64,000 nucleotides of DNA, taken from NCBI GenBank assembly GCA_963576475.1, contig OY754964.1, positions 47,318,861 through 47,382,860 on the forward strand, written 5' to 3'. A program made the position numbers and the translations under genes. Each line of letters begins with the position of its first letter. The stretch's first letter is position 1. This document shows, one piece after another, positions 47,257 to 59,700 of the stretch. Origin of the DNA: Molanna angustata (lineage: Eukaryota; Arthropoda; Insecta; Trichoptera; Molannidae). The notes under the pieces were generated by a model, which was not told where the DNA came from, ran no database searches, and saw only the letters and a program-made list of their open reading frames with translations.

Positions 47257-47732
47257 TTTTTAAATTAAAAGAAATAAATTAATATTGTTTTCTGATTTTA
47301 AATTAATATCGCACATGACACATTATATATGGTGTATGATTTGAGAATGGTTATGATTTATTGTTGAGGACCATAAGAAAGTACTTTCGTATATTTTGGT
47401 TTTCTCGGGCAACACTTTTCAAATTTACTTGCTCGACTAAGTTTTCCTGAAAAAAAAATAATTCCAATTATTATCTGTGATTCCAATAATTTCCTCGTCG
47501 AAAATGAGAATAGGAATAAATGCATATCGTGCTGTTAACTCTATCTCAACGTATAAATATATAGAATAAAATTTATTGTAATAGTTATTTTCGTTTCATT
47601 TTTGTGTTATGTGTGCGTGAAACATATTTACAGTTTTGTTTGGGGTCTCATTGTTGTGGCGATCCAGTTTACATAGTAAAAATTGACATGTTTTACATGT
47701 TGGACTGTCTTTTTATTCAATAATCAATTATC
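47257..47732 (+). promoter_or_regulatory. Probable mib2 promoter and 5' UTR
   Basis: AT-rich, non-repetitive as far as I can see. Contains no clear core promoter element. Assigned by position before the mib2 start codon only; an upstream non-coding exon is possible. Confidence 0.3.
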
Positions 47733-50700
47733 ATGTATTCACCGGGAGTTCGGGTAATTAGGGGTCAAGACTGGATATGGGGAGATCAAGGTGAGTTAAA
47801 TCAATTTACTTAGTCGTCCAAGTGAATTGTGCATTTATGTCTTAAGTAGTGGCATATTGGCGATACTTATGCTAAAACATGTTCAGATTTCTCCGAAGGC
47901 CTTGCATAGTAGCTAAATAATGAAAAGATATTTTTTCAAAGGTATGAACGTGACAGAACGTGATTACCTATTTGAAAAAAATGTTTTCGATATGTTCATG
48001 AAACATTTTCCATTACAGCTTGAATCAATGTATTTTTACTATATACTTGATAATTTTATTTCATAATCTTATGTACATATTAAACTTGTGTGCGATAAAT
48101 TATTATATATTATATTGAATATATTTATAAACTGTGAAGGTATGATACAAATATAAACTGTTTTTTTTGTATACCAGAAAACAATTATGTGTTTGTTTTG
48201 TTTTATATTAACATTAGGTATAGTAATGCAAATTTACTTCATCATAGATACTTTATATTTTCATAAATTAGCCTTAATAAAAAAAAAGATGATTGTTGAT
48301 AGTGAACTCTTAATCTTATATTATTATGTTGTCTTGGGTACCATGAGAGGAATCTGTTGCTACTGTATCAGAAAATCACAAAATTATAGTTGTCGCCAAA
48401 TAATTTTGAACTTTTAGCCGACAAGGGGGGCGATCTATCTATATCTAGTTGGAGTGTTTCTGCGTTTTTCGATATACCTATTTGGAATTCTTGAAAATAT
48501 AGGCAGTTAAACACATAAATTTGTCATAAAAAAATATTTTAAGTACTAAAAAAAAATGAGAAGCCCTGGAACTTCTTCTTAAAAAAATAATTAAGACGTT
48601 TTCTTTTAATATATGTAAGAGGTGTTATTATTTCTCTTACATATACAAATTTTCAGCAATCTTTTATGGTTCTTGAGGTATGATAACCCCTGACTGGAGT
48701 ACAACGGATTTTTAGGCCTAAAATTTATTAATTTTGGGGTTTGTGCATTATGTATTTTGTAGAACAAACATAAAAAACAAAAAAAAAACAGATAATATCC
48801 TTGTGCCATTATATTACTGATGTATTAATATTTTCATCTTTGTGGTTAGTTTGTCTGACAAGTAATTAGGTAATTAATTGATTCAATAATGAATTAGTAC
48901 ATAAAAATAATTTTAATCAATATCTTTTTGTACTCGCTAATATTTTTTAAATATAGTTAGCGGTTAATTTGTAATATATCTTTTGTCATAAATTAAATTG
49001 ACAATGGTGATGTACTGCTCTTAATGTACTTTTTGTTGTCTTTCCTTTCCTGACTGAGATATAAAATGACTTGAGAGGAAGAGATATTTCCTGTAGCTAA
49101 AAATAAACTATTGAGACATCTGTGTCTACTCATTTCAGGAAGTTCTAGTCCCTTCACCCCATTACTATATTTATACACATTATTCCTTCAATAATCTGAC
49201 AACTATTCTTTGTATTTTAAATATTTTATGTCTATAAATTTAAAATGATTTTCTTTATTTCAATCATATTAAAAAAAATCATGAAGAGGGTGACTACTGC
49301 CAATGTACCTATTTTTTCAATTTGATATACCATCATTATTACTAAACGAATCATTTTCAACGAGTCATACATATATTGACACGAGCCGGCCAATAAAACG
49401 GCTTCACTTTTTCAGCGAGGTATTGTATGGGAATGAGTATTCTATAGTTTTATTATTATTCTATGATAAAAACATAGTTATTGCTTTTAAGTAAACAAAT
49501 ATTTGCGAATGAAAAATACACAGTTTCGATGTTTATTAAATTGAAACACAGTAGTATGAAAAATTTAACACAAGTTTTCCAATTGAGTAGTGTTTTGTTT
49601 AGGTCCAATTTGAATATTATATTCTGTTTGTAACCATGGAAATAAAAATCAGCAAATGTCAGAAAAATCGAAAATATATGAGAATTTATACAGTTTTCTT
49701 ATGCCTGTATCATTTTTAATAATTAAGGGTATTTTATTTTATTTTGTAAACAAACAGTCTTAATAACAAGTAATACAATAGTATAAAGTTCTCTATTTGA
49801 GTACTATTTGAAGGTATACATGCACGCACATTAATTATATTTTTATATGCTCTTATTTTTGAGGAGGCATGAGATAAACACACACACATACACTAACAAT
49901 ATCATAGCTTTATTACTTTAGATTGAGCAAGTAAAATATTTGGTACTTATTTGTTAATTATATGGAAAAATCAATGGTTATCTATATCTCATGTACCTGA
50001 GTATTTTAATGTTTAAAATATCAAATATTAATTATGATTTATTTTTATGAGATGTACATTATTAGATAGTAAATATAATAATGAGTAGGTATATTCCTAA
50101 ATTATAAATAGATTATCAGTTAATTTAATACCTAACAATATGTTTTGATAGGATGAAGTATCATCATCTCTAAGATTACATATGTTATTTCCCTTTACGG
50201 GATTCCTGATGAGTCATAACTTGTTAACCACATGTTAAGCATATGAACTCAAATGACACACTTCCACAATTTTTTCCTTATGAAATCTCAGATTTTAATG
50301 AAATGTCTAGACGTTATTAAATAGTATGTAAAAAAAACAAGTGTATCCAACTTTGTGATTCATAATAGGAATGTTTATCTTATTTATTTTTTACTGGTTG
50401 TGCTGACATAAAAAAATGACTAGATGGGTGGTGGCATACCTGGTATCGACAATTCCTTCTTACCAATACTTTTTTATGTTTCTATTTTTAAACAGGGTGT
50501 CCCAGAAAGTACAGTCAAGCGGAAGTCTAGAGGTAGAGCACCCCTGGGTGTACCAGAATATCCCTTTTATTTATTTATATAATTTATGTACAGGTGTACA
50601 AAGGCGGGTTTATTGCCATAAGGCAATTTCTTCCAACCAATCTGAGCAACGTGAAGTCTCCAAAGTTAAATTGGCACAATAGTTTAAGTGAGAAATAAAT

Positions 50701-53700
50701 TGGTAAAAAAATAAAATAGAGAAGTAACATATTGCCCTTTACCAGAGTGCAAGCACTCGTGTGTAAAGGAGACATTTAAAAACAAAAGAATCAAAAATTT
50801 ATATCTACAGAATTATTGCTATACAAAATGAAGTGAATATAAATTACAAATCAGTCAATATTCGAAGTCTATTTTACTTTTTATTACTCTTTAGAAATTA
50901 TTAAATTCAGTTGCCAGTCTCAAATTTGTTTCAATTTGATTGATTGAACCGCACCACCCTATTGCATGTGTAGAATTGTTGTGCAAAACTTGTATGTGTT
51001 AACAGGATGCACAATTGACCCACTACACTTTGTTTATTACTCTCCACATGTACAAAGGCATGGCTTGTCTTTGTACGTGTGTCTTTATGTATTTGAAGTA
51101 GCACATTTTTTTTATAATCATTTTTGAGAGAAGGCACTTGAAAATTCTGAAATAGTTTCAAAGTTGGGCAGTCAGATGTTTTTTTTATTATAATATTTAT
51201 ATAGATTTAAGGGTTTATAGTTTGGTATGAATTCTTCAACTATACATACTATCGTCATCAACAGTTGGATCTCATGTGCTAGTTATCAATCTTTGTGCAA
51301 TTTCTAGAAACAAAAGACTATTGTTAATGTGTGTGCTTTCTAAGCTCTATGTCTAAAAAATGAATTTTATTCAAGAAGGTAATCTATTAACTTTCATAAA
51401 CAAAAATTGTCAACCTTTGTGGCTCAAGTTACAACTGACTCCCGAGGTAAAGATCCCAGGTGCGATTTATCGTGGAGACATAGTTTTTCACTGTGCTTGT
51501 TTTAACTTTGTTCTACAGATATATGAGTTGAAGTATTTAGTTATTCTCCTATCTTGTATTTGGTTTTGTATAATCGGTATAATCAGTCGGAACATTTTTA
51601 TTATTGTATAGATGGAGGTTTAGGATGTGCTGGTACTGTCTGCGAACTTGGACAGCCCGGGAGCAAGAGATCTCCTGACAAGACAGTGGTGGTTTGCTGG
51701 GATTGTGGTTTGAGATCAAACTATCGTACTGGATACCAGGGGCAGTACGATTTGACTGTCATAGATAATGCGCAATGTGGTAATTTATTTTGAATTATTT
51801 TCTGAATTGTGTTTATACAATGTTAAACTATATTAAATACATTCGTCTTTTTATTTCAATTACCGTTTTTGTAAATAATGCCACTGTAATATTTATTTTA
51901 TTTAAAACGCTCTAAATGGGTTTTTACATAATTATAAAATTAATATAGATTTATGAACCACAATGAAGTAAAATGAATTATTTTTATCTATTTATAACTT
52001 CAGAAAAAATAACAGAACTTATTCGACCTTTAGAAGTCTCTTTATATTTGTATATTGAACAGCAAAGATATCAATAGAGCCAAATTCATTACCAAGTCTA
52101 TGTAATCTCTGAATAGGTGAGTGAATATAATAATTATTACGAGATTTTATAATTAAAAAATAGTGATGGCTGTGTTTGTCGCGTACGGGTTATTGGAAGG
52201 TTAAATTAAATGAGATTAGTTTAATTAAGGATGTCCAACCAGCCATTTAAGATCTTGTGTAAAATCATCAAATCACTGACTGTCCTTCTACTTGATAAAG
52301 AGAATCCCTAGTGTACATTACCTACATACATTTAGATGGGTGGTGGCAGAGTAGTTAGCGCGCTGGGTTAGTATCTATTCCAGTGGCCGCGAGTTCGAAT
52401 CCTACAATTGATTTTTGATTGATTTGAAAATTGTTACTAGATTTATATAATAAATAAATAAATAAATAATAAAAAATTTCGTTCACCTAAGCGCAAGATG
52501 TATATGTACTTGTTATATGGACATATTTATTCTTTTTTTTTTTTTAAAGAAAAGAAGAACATGTAGGTACATCCTCATCTATTTCTATAAATAAGCAAGT
52601 GTTTGTGCTTGCTTCACATAAATTTAAATGATGACGAAATATGTTTCTAATTAATTTATAGAAATAAGTCCCACGGTGTAAGGATGCATTTTTAAATTAT
52701 AATTTAAAATTTAATCAATATTTATTTTGATGTTTCTCAATCAATGACCTTTCATAGTGTTTTTGAGTGTTCAAAAAACTATATAACTTTCAAAAAATGA
52801 TTGATAAAGAAATAACTCCATAAAAGTCATGATTGATGAATTTTGCCTCGGTGTATTAAGAAAATATGCTGATAACTGATTGTAAGCCCTATAATGAGTG
52901 CTTGATTTGGCAGTTAATCCATAGAATTTTTTTTGTCTTTTTTGAGGTATAATTAATCAGAATTTCTTTGTTTACTAGTGACTGAAAGTAATTACATTAT
53001 TGGTACAATTGTTTTCAGGAGTTCGCCATCCAAATATAGAATGCGATTGTTGCAAGCAAAATGGAATAGTGGGAATGCGATATAAATGTACAATGTGTTA
53101 TGACTATGACTTGTGTACATTATGTTATCACGCAGACAAACACAATTTGGATCATCCATTTCTGAGATATGACAGTCCTATATCATCTGGGTGAGTAACA
53201 TATTAAATTGTTTTCAAAAAAAAAATTCTGTATGATTCTGTAATCATTCTCATATATCATCTTCAATGAAATTGTCCAGGCATACTATCATAGCATAAAC
53301 CACAATGTGAGGTAACTAGTGACTGATGTGTGGGTATGCATTGCACTTATAAAATGAGGCAGAACAGATTGACCCCACACACCAACCTCATCACATCTAA
53401 AATGGCAAATTCAGAATGTTTGGTGAACTTTATTGCTGAATAATGTGAGATGTTATTTTGCCTGTTGTATTTTCCATCAACGGCTTTTTAAAATAATTAT
53501 TGTAAATCAAATCGTGCCGTGTCACATGTGTTTGATAGTAAATAAGTGATCGTCTTACATAGCACTGAGCGAAGCACTTTGGAGTGGCTGAACTTTTACG
53601 GATGTGGATAGTGGCACTTACCAATGTCACGATGCACACATGAGTCAACTTTAAATAAAACAAACAGAGAAGATACACTCTAATCTGACACATATGGGAC

Positions 53701-56700
53701 AAAATCATGTCCAAGGGATCAAAAAAAGTTTATAGTAAAACATTTGTTTATAAAACGATTTACATATATATTCTTTAGTCTTTTTACTCTCACTAACCCA
53801 AGGGGATATAGTGGGGAGTTATGATTTCACAATTTTTTAGGCTATTTTTTTATTGCAGATTATCAACTAGTATCATGCTGAGATTGTATTCTGAAAGTTT
53901 CATCATAATGTGTCTGTGTGCTATGTGATATGTTCATTTTACTCATTCAATTCTTTTCAAATTTTGCAAATATGTATATCTAATACTCGCTTAGACCCCA
54001 TTAGATTTTGAAGGATATCTGAATAGTGCTTCTCAATTTTTTCAACTATCAAATATTTCAATGTGACCCCAAGCTCAGGAAACTTAATATTTGAAAATTT
54101 TATTTTCAAATTGGTAAAAAGGCTCATCACATTCATAAAATGGCATTGAAGAATTATCAAGTTTTCATAATAAAATATATAAAAAAAATAATTGAACAAA
54201 CTCATTTCATGAAAATGCTGAAAATTTTACATACAAAATTTTAATACTTTATGGAGTGACTTGTTAGTGAGGAGTTTAGCGTTGGCCACAACAAACTCGT
54301 TTTATCAGTTGCTAAAATCATTTTAAAAAGCCAATAACTGAAAATATAACAGTCAAAATAACATCTCACATTGTTCAGCAATAAAGTTCACAAATCATTT
54401 TGAATTTAGCCATTTTAGATGTGACGAGGTTGGTGTGTGGGGTCATATGTATGTGCCCTGCTTCCTTTTATAAGGTAATGCATACCCGCACTTCAATCAC
54501 TAGTTACCTCACATTGTGTTTATTATAGAATGGAATTTTACCAAAGTAATTTTACATTAAGTAGTTTATTTATTTATTTATTTAAAAATTCAACACAGAC
54601 AGCGTTTGCTGGTATGAGTGTTGACATACATTTTGGTTTATATTGACATTTTGTTAGATTAATACATGTTATACAATGTGGTGAAGAATGAAGTTTAAAA
54701 AAAAAAAAAAAAATTGAAAATTCAACCATAGTGGAGCCCAAAACAGTTAGCCGGGAGTACAGGAAAATCTATTTGAAAGCACTATCATGCAGTATGTGTT
54801 GTTTTAACTTTTTTTTTGAAAAAATAGAGTTTTTGGCAGTGCTTAATGTCATCTGGTAGTTGATTGTACAAATGAATGCTGGTGGATAATAGTCCTTTGT
54901 TTAGTCTGTCTGTTCTATTGCTAATGTTTCTTTGTCTAGTGTCGTAGTTATGTATGTCACTAACAGTTTCCAGGAGTGTGTTGTGTTTGTTTAAGTAAGT
55001 CATGTTTGATTTTATAAATGTACATTATTTTTTCATAGTTTATAATCTGTTGTATTGTGGGTTCTGATACTATTTCATATACAGTTTGTTTAGTCTGTCT
55101 GTTCTATTGCTAATGTTTCTTTGTCTAGTGTCGTAGTTATATGTGTCACTAACAGTTTCCAGGAGTGTGTTTGTTTAAGTAAGTCATGTTTGATTTTATA
55201 AATGTACATTATTTTTTCATAGTTTATAATCTGTTGTATTGTGGGTTCTGATACTATTTCATATACAGTTTGTTTAGTCTGTCTGTTCTATTGCTAATGT
55301 TTCTTTGTCTAGTGTCGTAGTTATGTGTGTCACTAACAGTTTCCAGGAGTGTGTTTGTTTAAGTAAGTCATGTTTGATTTTATAAATGTACATTATTTTT
55401 TCATAGTTTATAATCTGTTGTATTGTGGGTTCTGATACTATTTCATATACAGTTTGTTTAGTCTGTCTGTTCTATTGCTAATGTTTCTTTGTCTAGTGTC
55501 GTAGTTATGTGTGTCACTAACAGTTTCCAGGAGTGTGTTTGTTTAAGTAAGTCATGTTTGATTTTATAAATGTACATTATTTTTTCATAGTTTATAATCT
55601 GTTGTATTGTGGGTTCTGATACTATTTCATATACAGTTTGTTTAGTCTGTCTGTTCTATTGCTAATGTTTCTTTGTCTAGTGTCGTAGTTATGTGTGTCA
55701 CTAACAGTTTCCAGGAGTGTGTTTGTTTAAGTAAGTCATGTTTGATTTTATAAATGTACATTATTTTTTCATAGTTTATAATCTGTTGTATTGTGGGTTC
55801 TGATACTATTTCATATACAGTTTGTTTAGTCTGTCTGTTCTATTGCTAATGTTTCTTTGTCTAGTGTCGTAGTTATGTGTGTCACTAACAGTTTCCAGGA
55901 GTGTGTTTGTTTAAGTAAGTCATGTTTGATTTTATAAATGTACATTATTTTTTCATAGTTTATAATCTGTTGTATTGTGGGTTCTGTTATAGTTGATAGT
56001 TAAAACGTGGTTAATAGAATAGGAATAATTTGTGACTTACTTCTGAAATAGGAATGTTCCTATTGCAACGTTATACTTGTACTTAATGGAATAAAAAGTA
56101 ATAGAATCAGAAGTACTGTATTGATTGTATATTATATTATTGTGCATCTACTCTACTCTACTTGAGTGTCTGGTCACATAATGAATGCATTATTCAAGGA
56201 TGATATATTTGTTGTTTACAGAGTTAAATTGACTCCACGCATCAACGAGAGTAAGCTTGCTGTAAAGGGAATATTTGTTGATGCGACAGTTCAACGAGGA
56301 CATGATTGGAAATGGGGAAATCAGGATGGCGGTGAAGGTTCGTAATATAATTTTTTACTATTTTTTTGTAGAGCTCAACAAGTGAAAGAATGCAGATGCC
56401 AGTTTTGTACAGCACAGTTGGAAATGGTAAAAGTGACACACAATACGCTAGAGTATGTTTCACTTAAAAGTGCACTTCATGGTGCACCAAAAAACGAATA
56501 ATGTTACCATATCGCGAAATTAATTTCCTCTAATCTCGCATTTGAAACCAAATGATAATAAATTATAAAAGAATACAGTCTGACAGTCAAACAATAGAAT
56601 GAAACATGTCTTCTATAATTATTTTAAACAAAATACACTAACATTTTTTTTATGACTACTGCCGATTAATCAAAAATATTTTTTTTGAAAAGTAGAAAAG

Positions 56701-59700
56701 CAGTGTTAAAAATTATGAGCAATAATAGAAATGCTCCTCAAAAATTGTTTTTTCAAATTTATTTTGGATACTCATTAGCCTCTATGATAATGAGTTTTGG
56801 TATGATGTACCATACGGAGTGAGTTATTTTAAATATAAAAATTTAAATTAAAACATATTACGTTTGACGACTCCTGACACAATAATTGGATAAAAAAAAA
56901 TTACACTTACCATTTTTCAAAGTTTATATTGAAAAATCGTAAGATTATTTCAGGTGTCTTCAACTATTGGTTGCGGTGTCAAAAATATTCATACTCTAGT
57001 AAAAAAATCTTTACTTCATTTCTCTAGCCGTACCGGTATGGCCATACTTCAATTTGCAATGACATTTCCCGCCGTACGGGTACGGCCATACTCACTTAGA
57101 GGTTAATTAGGTTGGGTTGGTTTATAATTATTGCAACTAACATGAACGAGTTATATTATAAATTGAGTTTAAATACTTTTCCTACACAAAAAGCACACAT
57201 GCAAAATAATTTTATTTTTTTTAAAATTTTCAAAAACATAATATACAATGATACATAGTTTAATACATTAATTAATTAACAATATCACCTCCCTCTTAAA
57301 GCTATAGCTTGTGTAGAGGGAGGATCAATAGTTTTCTTTGCTCTATATGTGTAGTACATAAGTAGTTTTACTTATTATTTGATTGTGTTTTAGGATCGAC
57401 TGGTGTTGTGACTGACATCTGTTGTTGGGGAAATGAATCAAGTAGATCAGTCGCTTGTGTCAAATGGAGAGATGGCACTAAAAATGATTATAGGTATGAT
57501 AAAAGTGATTTGTATATATGGAAAAAAAACAATATTAAAAACTTATCACTTTTGATGGAATAGAAACAATTGAATATGAACTAAAAAAGAAAAAATGATT
57601 TCTATTTCAACATGAAAACTAGTAGTGAATCAAAATGTATTTTTTTTTATAGAGTTGGACATAAAGGAATAATGGATTTGAAATTTATCACACCAGCTTC
57701 AGGAGGAAATTATTATACAAATCATTTTCCCATTTTGGGTAAGTTGTCTTGTAGAGTTGTTTATTAAAAATATTAGCCGACTTCCAAAAAAGGAAGAGGT
57801 TATAAATTTGACGTGAATTTTTCGAGTCCCATCATCAAATATTTTCGATCAAACTCTTCAATTTGCAGTTCAGCTATAATTCTTTACCATGTTGTCCGAT
57901 TCGGAGGTACTTAAGGTGGGTGGGACTCTTATGGTTAAAATATGATGATGGGATCTATGAGGAAATCATCAAATTCTTCAAACTTTTCAATTTATAAAGG
58001 TATCAGTACGACGTATGTTAATTATTTACTACATCAACTGATTTCGGTGATTATTTTTTTGTTGGAAAAGAGTTACTACTGGGGTAGTTATATATAAATT
58101 TTGTCATGATCTTCTGATGGGATCCATGACAAATAACGGAACTCTTCAATTCTTATAAGCACATTTATAAATAATATTCGGGCGTGTCTCTTAAGGTAGG
58201 TAGGATACTTGTACCTTTAATTATAAATTTTTCAGAGTCAGTTTCTAATAAGTATTCTTTTGTCTCATTCATGTTGTACCTACAAGGATCTGCATGCTCA
58301 ACTCTGAACATTCAACGATAATGATATCGGCATATTGCAGGGAAACTTCCTGATGGTTTGCTCAGCAACAGTAGTGCAGCGGTGAATGGCAGCAATAGTG
58401 GGGGAGTTGGTAGTGGTAGTGGAGCACCTCGTCTGTGCCCCGGTGACAGAGTTAGAGTGGCGCTGGATGCAGACACCCTCAGGCATTTACAGCAGGGACA
58501 TGGGGGATGGAACCCACGCATGGCTGATGTAAGTTTACCAACCAACTGTTAAATGGCTAATGGTTCTGCAGCTCATATCGACCATTAGCTTCCACCAATC
58601 CTCATCCCTCATTTCCTCCTGTCTCCTGCTGCAATCTTCCACAAACTTGCACTAATTGGGACGCATCCTTTTTGACCTCATCTTCCTATTGAAGTCTGAT
58701 TTCATTGACTTTTTGCTTGGACGTCTCATAAGGATCCTCTTGCCGGCATTCTCTGTACATGTCCAACCTACCTCAGTCTGCTCACTTTAGAATGTACATA
58801 GAGCCTAGGAGGCCTTATTGATTAATGATTCTCCATCATTCACGGGTACCAGAATTTTACGTATCATTTTCCTCTCGAATGTGAATTTTTTGGATAAATT
58901 GTGTTAATTTTTTGGATAAATTGTTTAAATTTTTTTTACAGTATATTGGAAAAGTTGGTGTAGTACATCGAGTAACAGAAAGAGGAGATATAAGAGTACA
59001 ACATGAAGGTATGTTATTATTTTAATATTTTATTTGATTGTAATGTACATATTTGTATCATACATACATACCATCACGCCATGTCCCTTACGGGGTAGGC
59101 AGAGAGAACCGAACGCCTCTTCTATCTTGACATACATTCATCGCCTCGACAACATTCATACATCGTCTTATACTTTTATTTGTATCATGTATATATTATT
59201 TTGATTTAACATACTATAAAATAATACTTTATTTGTCTTATTACACATCATTATCAGCCTGTGTTTGCCCACTGTAGGACATAGACCTTCCCTCTCCTTC
59301 TCCACTCCTCCCGTTCCTGTGCGACTCTCATCCACTCTGGTCCAACAAATCTTTTAATGTCGTCCATCCATCTGTTAGGTGGTCGCCCTTGTGGTCTCTT
59401 GTCGCCTCTCGGTCTCCACTCCACCAGTTTTTTCGTCCATCTGTTGTTGGTCATTCTTGATATGTGTCCTGCTTATCTCTACTTCTGCATGGCTATTCTC
59501 TCAACCACATCGGACAGTTTGGTCTGACTGCGTATCTCGTCATTCCTCTTCCTATCTTCTAGTTTTATGACCAACATTATCCTTTCCAATTTTTTTTTTT
59601 ACACATACATGTTTATATATCGATGATTTTTATAACATAACAGTATAATATCACTAATCCAGCACTACACAAGAATTAGTAGAAAATTTGGTTTGCTAGA

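Larger units (their letters stand above)
47791..51611 (+). other. mib2 intron 1, other content
   Basis: Mostly unique-looking AT-rich sequence. Short fragments: 'gatgggtggtggca' at 50423 (SINE family A head), 'acagggtgtcccagaaagta' at 50494 (start of a 'CAGGGTGTCCC'-ended DNA element), and a worn family-B SINE at 51406-51520. No conserved exon seen. Confidence 0.4.
47733..51779 (+). other. mib2: mib2 exons 1-2: first MIB/HERC2 domain
   Basis: Residues 1-75. 'MYSPGVRVIRGQDWIWGDQD' opens the domain (the VRG.DW.W..QDGG core spans the exon junction), then 'GTVCEL', 'KTVVVCWDCGLRSNYRTGYQ' and 'YDLTVIDNAQ'. This domain in MIB proteins binds the Notch-ligand tail. Compared with the usual 'VVV.WD.G' there is an extra Cys ('VVVCWDCG'). 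Intron 1 is 3.8 kb and intron 2 is 1.2 kb. Confidence 0.9.
53019..57738 (+). other. mib2: mib2 exons 3-6: ZZ finger and second MIB/HERC2 domain
   Basis: Exon 3 (residues 76-132) is a ZZ zinc finger: 'CDCCKQNGIVGMRYKC', 'CYDYDLCTLCYH' and 'HNLDHPFLRYD', with the full Cys/His set. Exon 4 (to residue 171) has 'VDATVQRGHDWKWGNQDGGE', the start of MIB/HERC2 number 2. Exons 5-6 (to residue 233) have 'GSTGVVTDICCWG', 'VACVKWRDGTKNDYRVGHKG' and 'DLKFITPA'. Intron 3 (3.0 kb) hosts a long-TIR element and the 184-bp array. Confidence 0.9.

Noticed and set aside
54896..55990. CRISPR-like array
   Set aside because: Units of 184 bp are contiguous without distinct spacers and derive from LINE coding sequence; the context is an insect intron.
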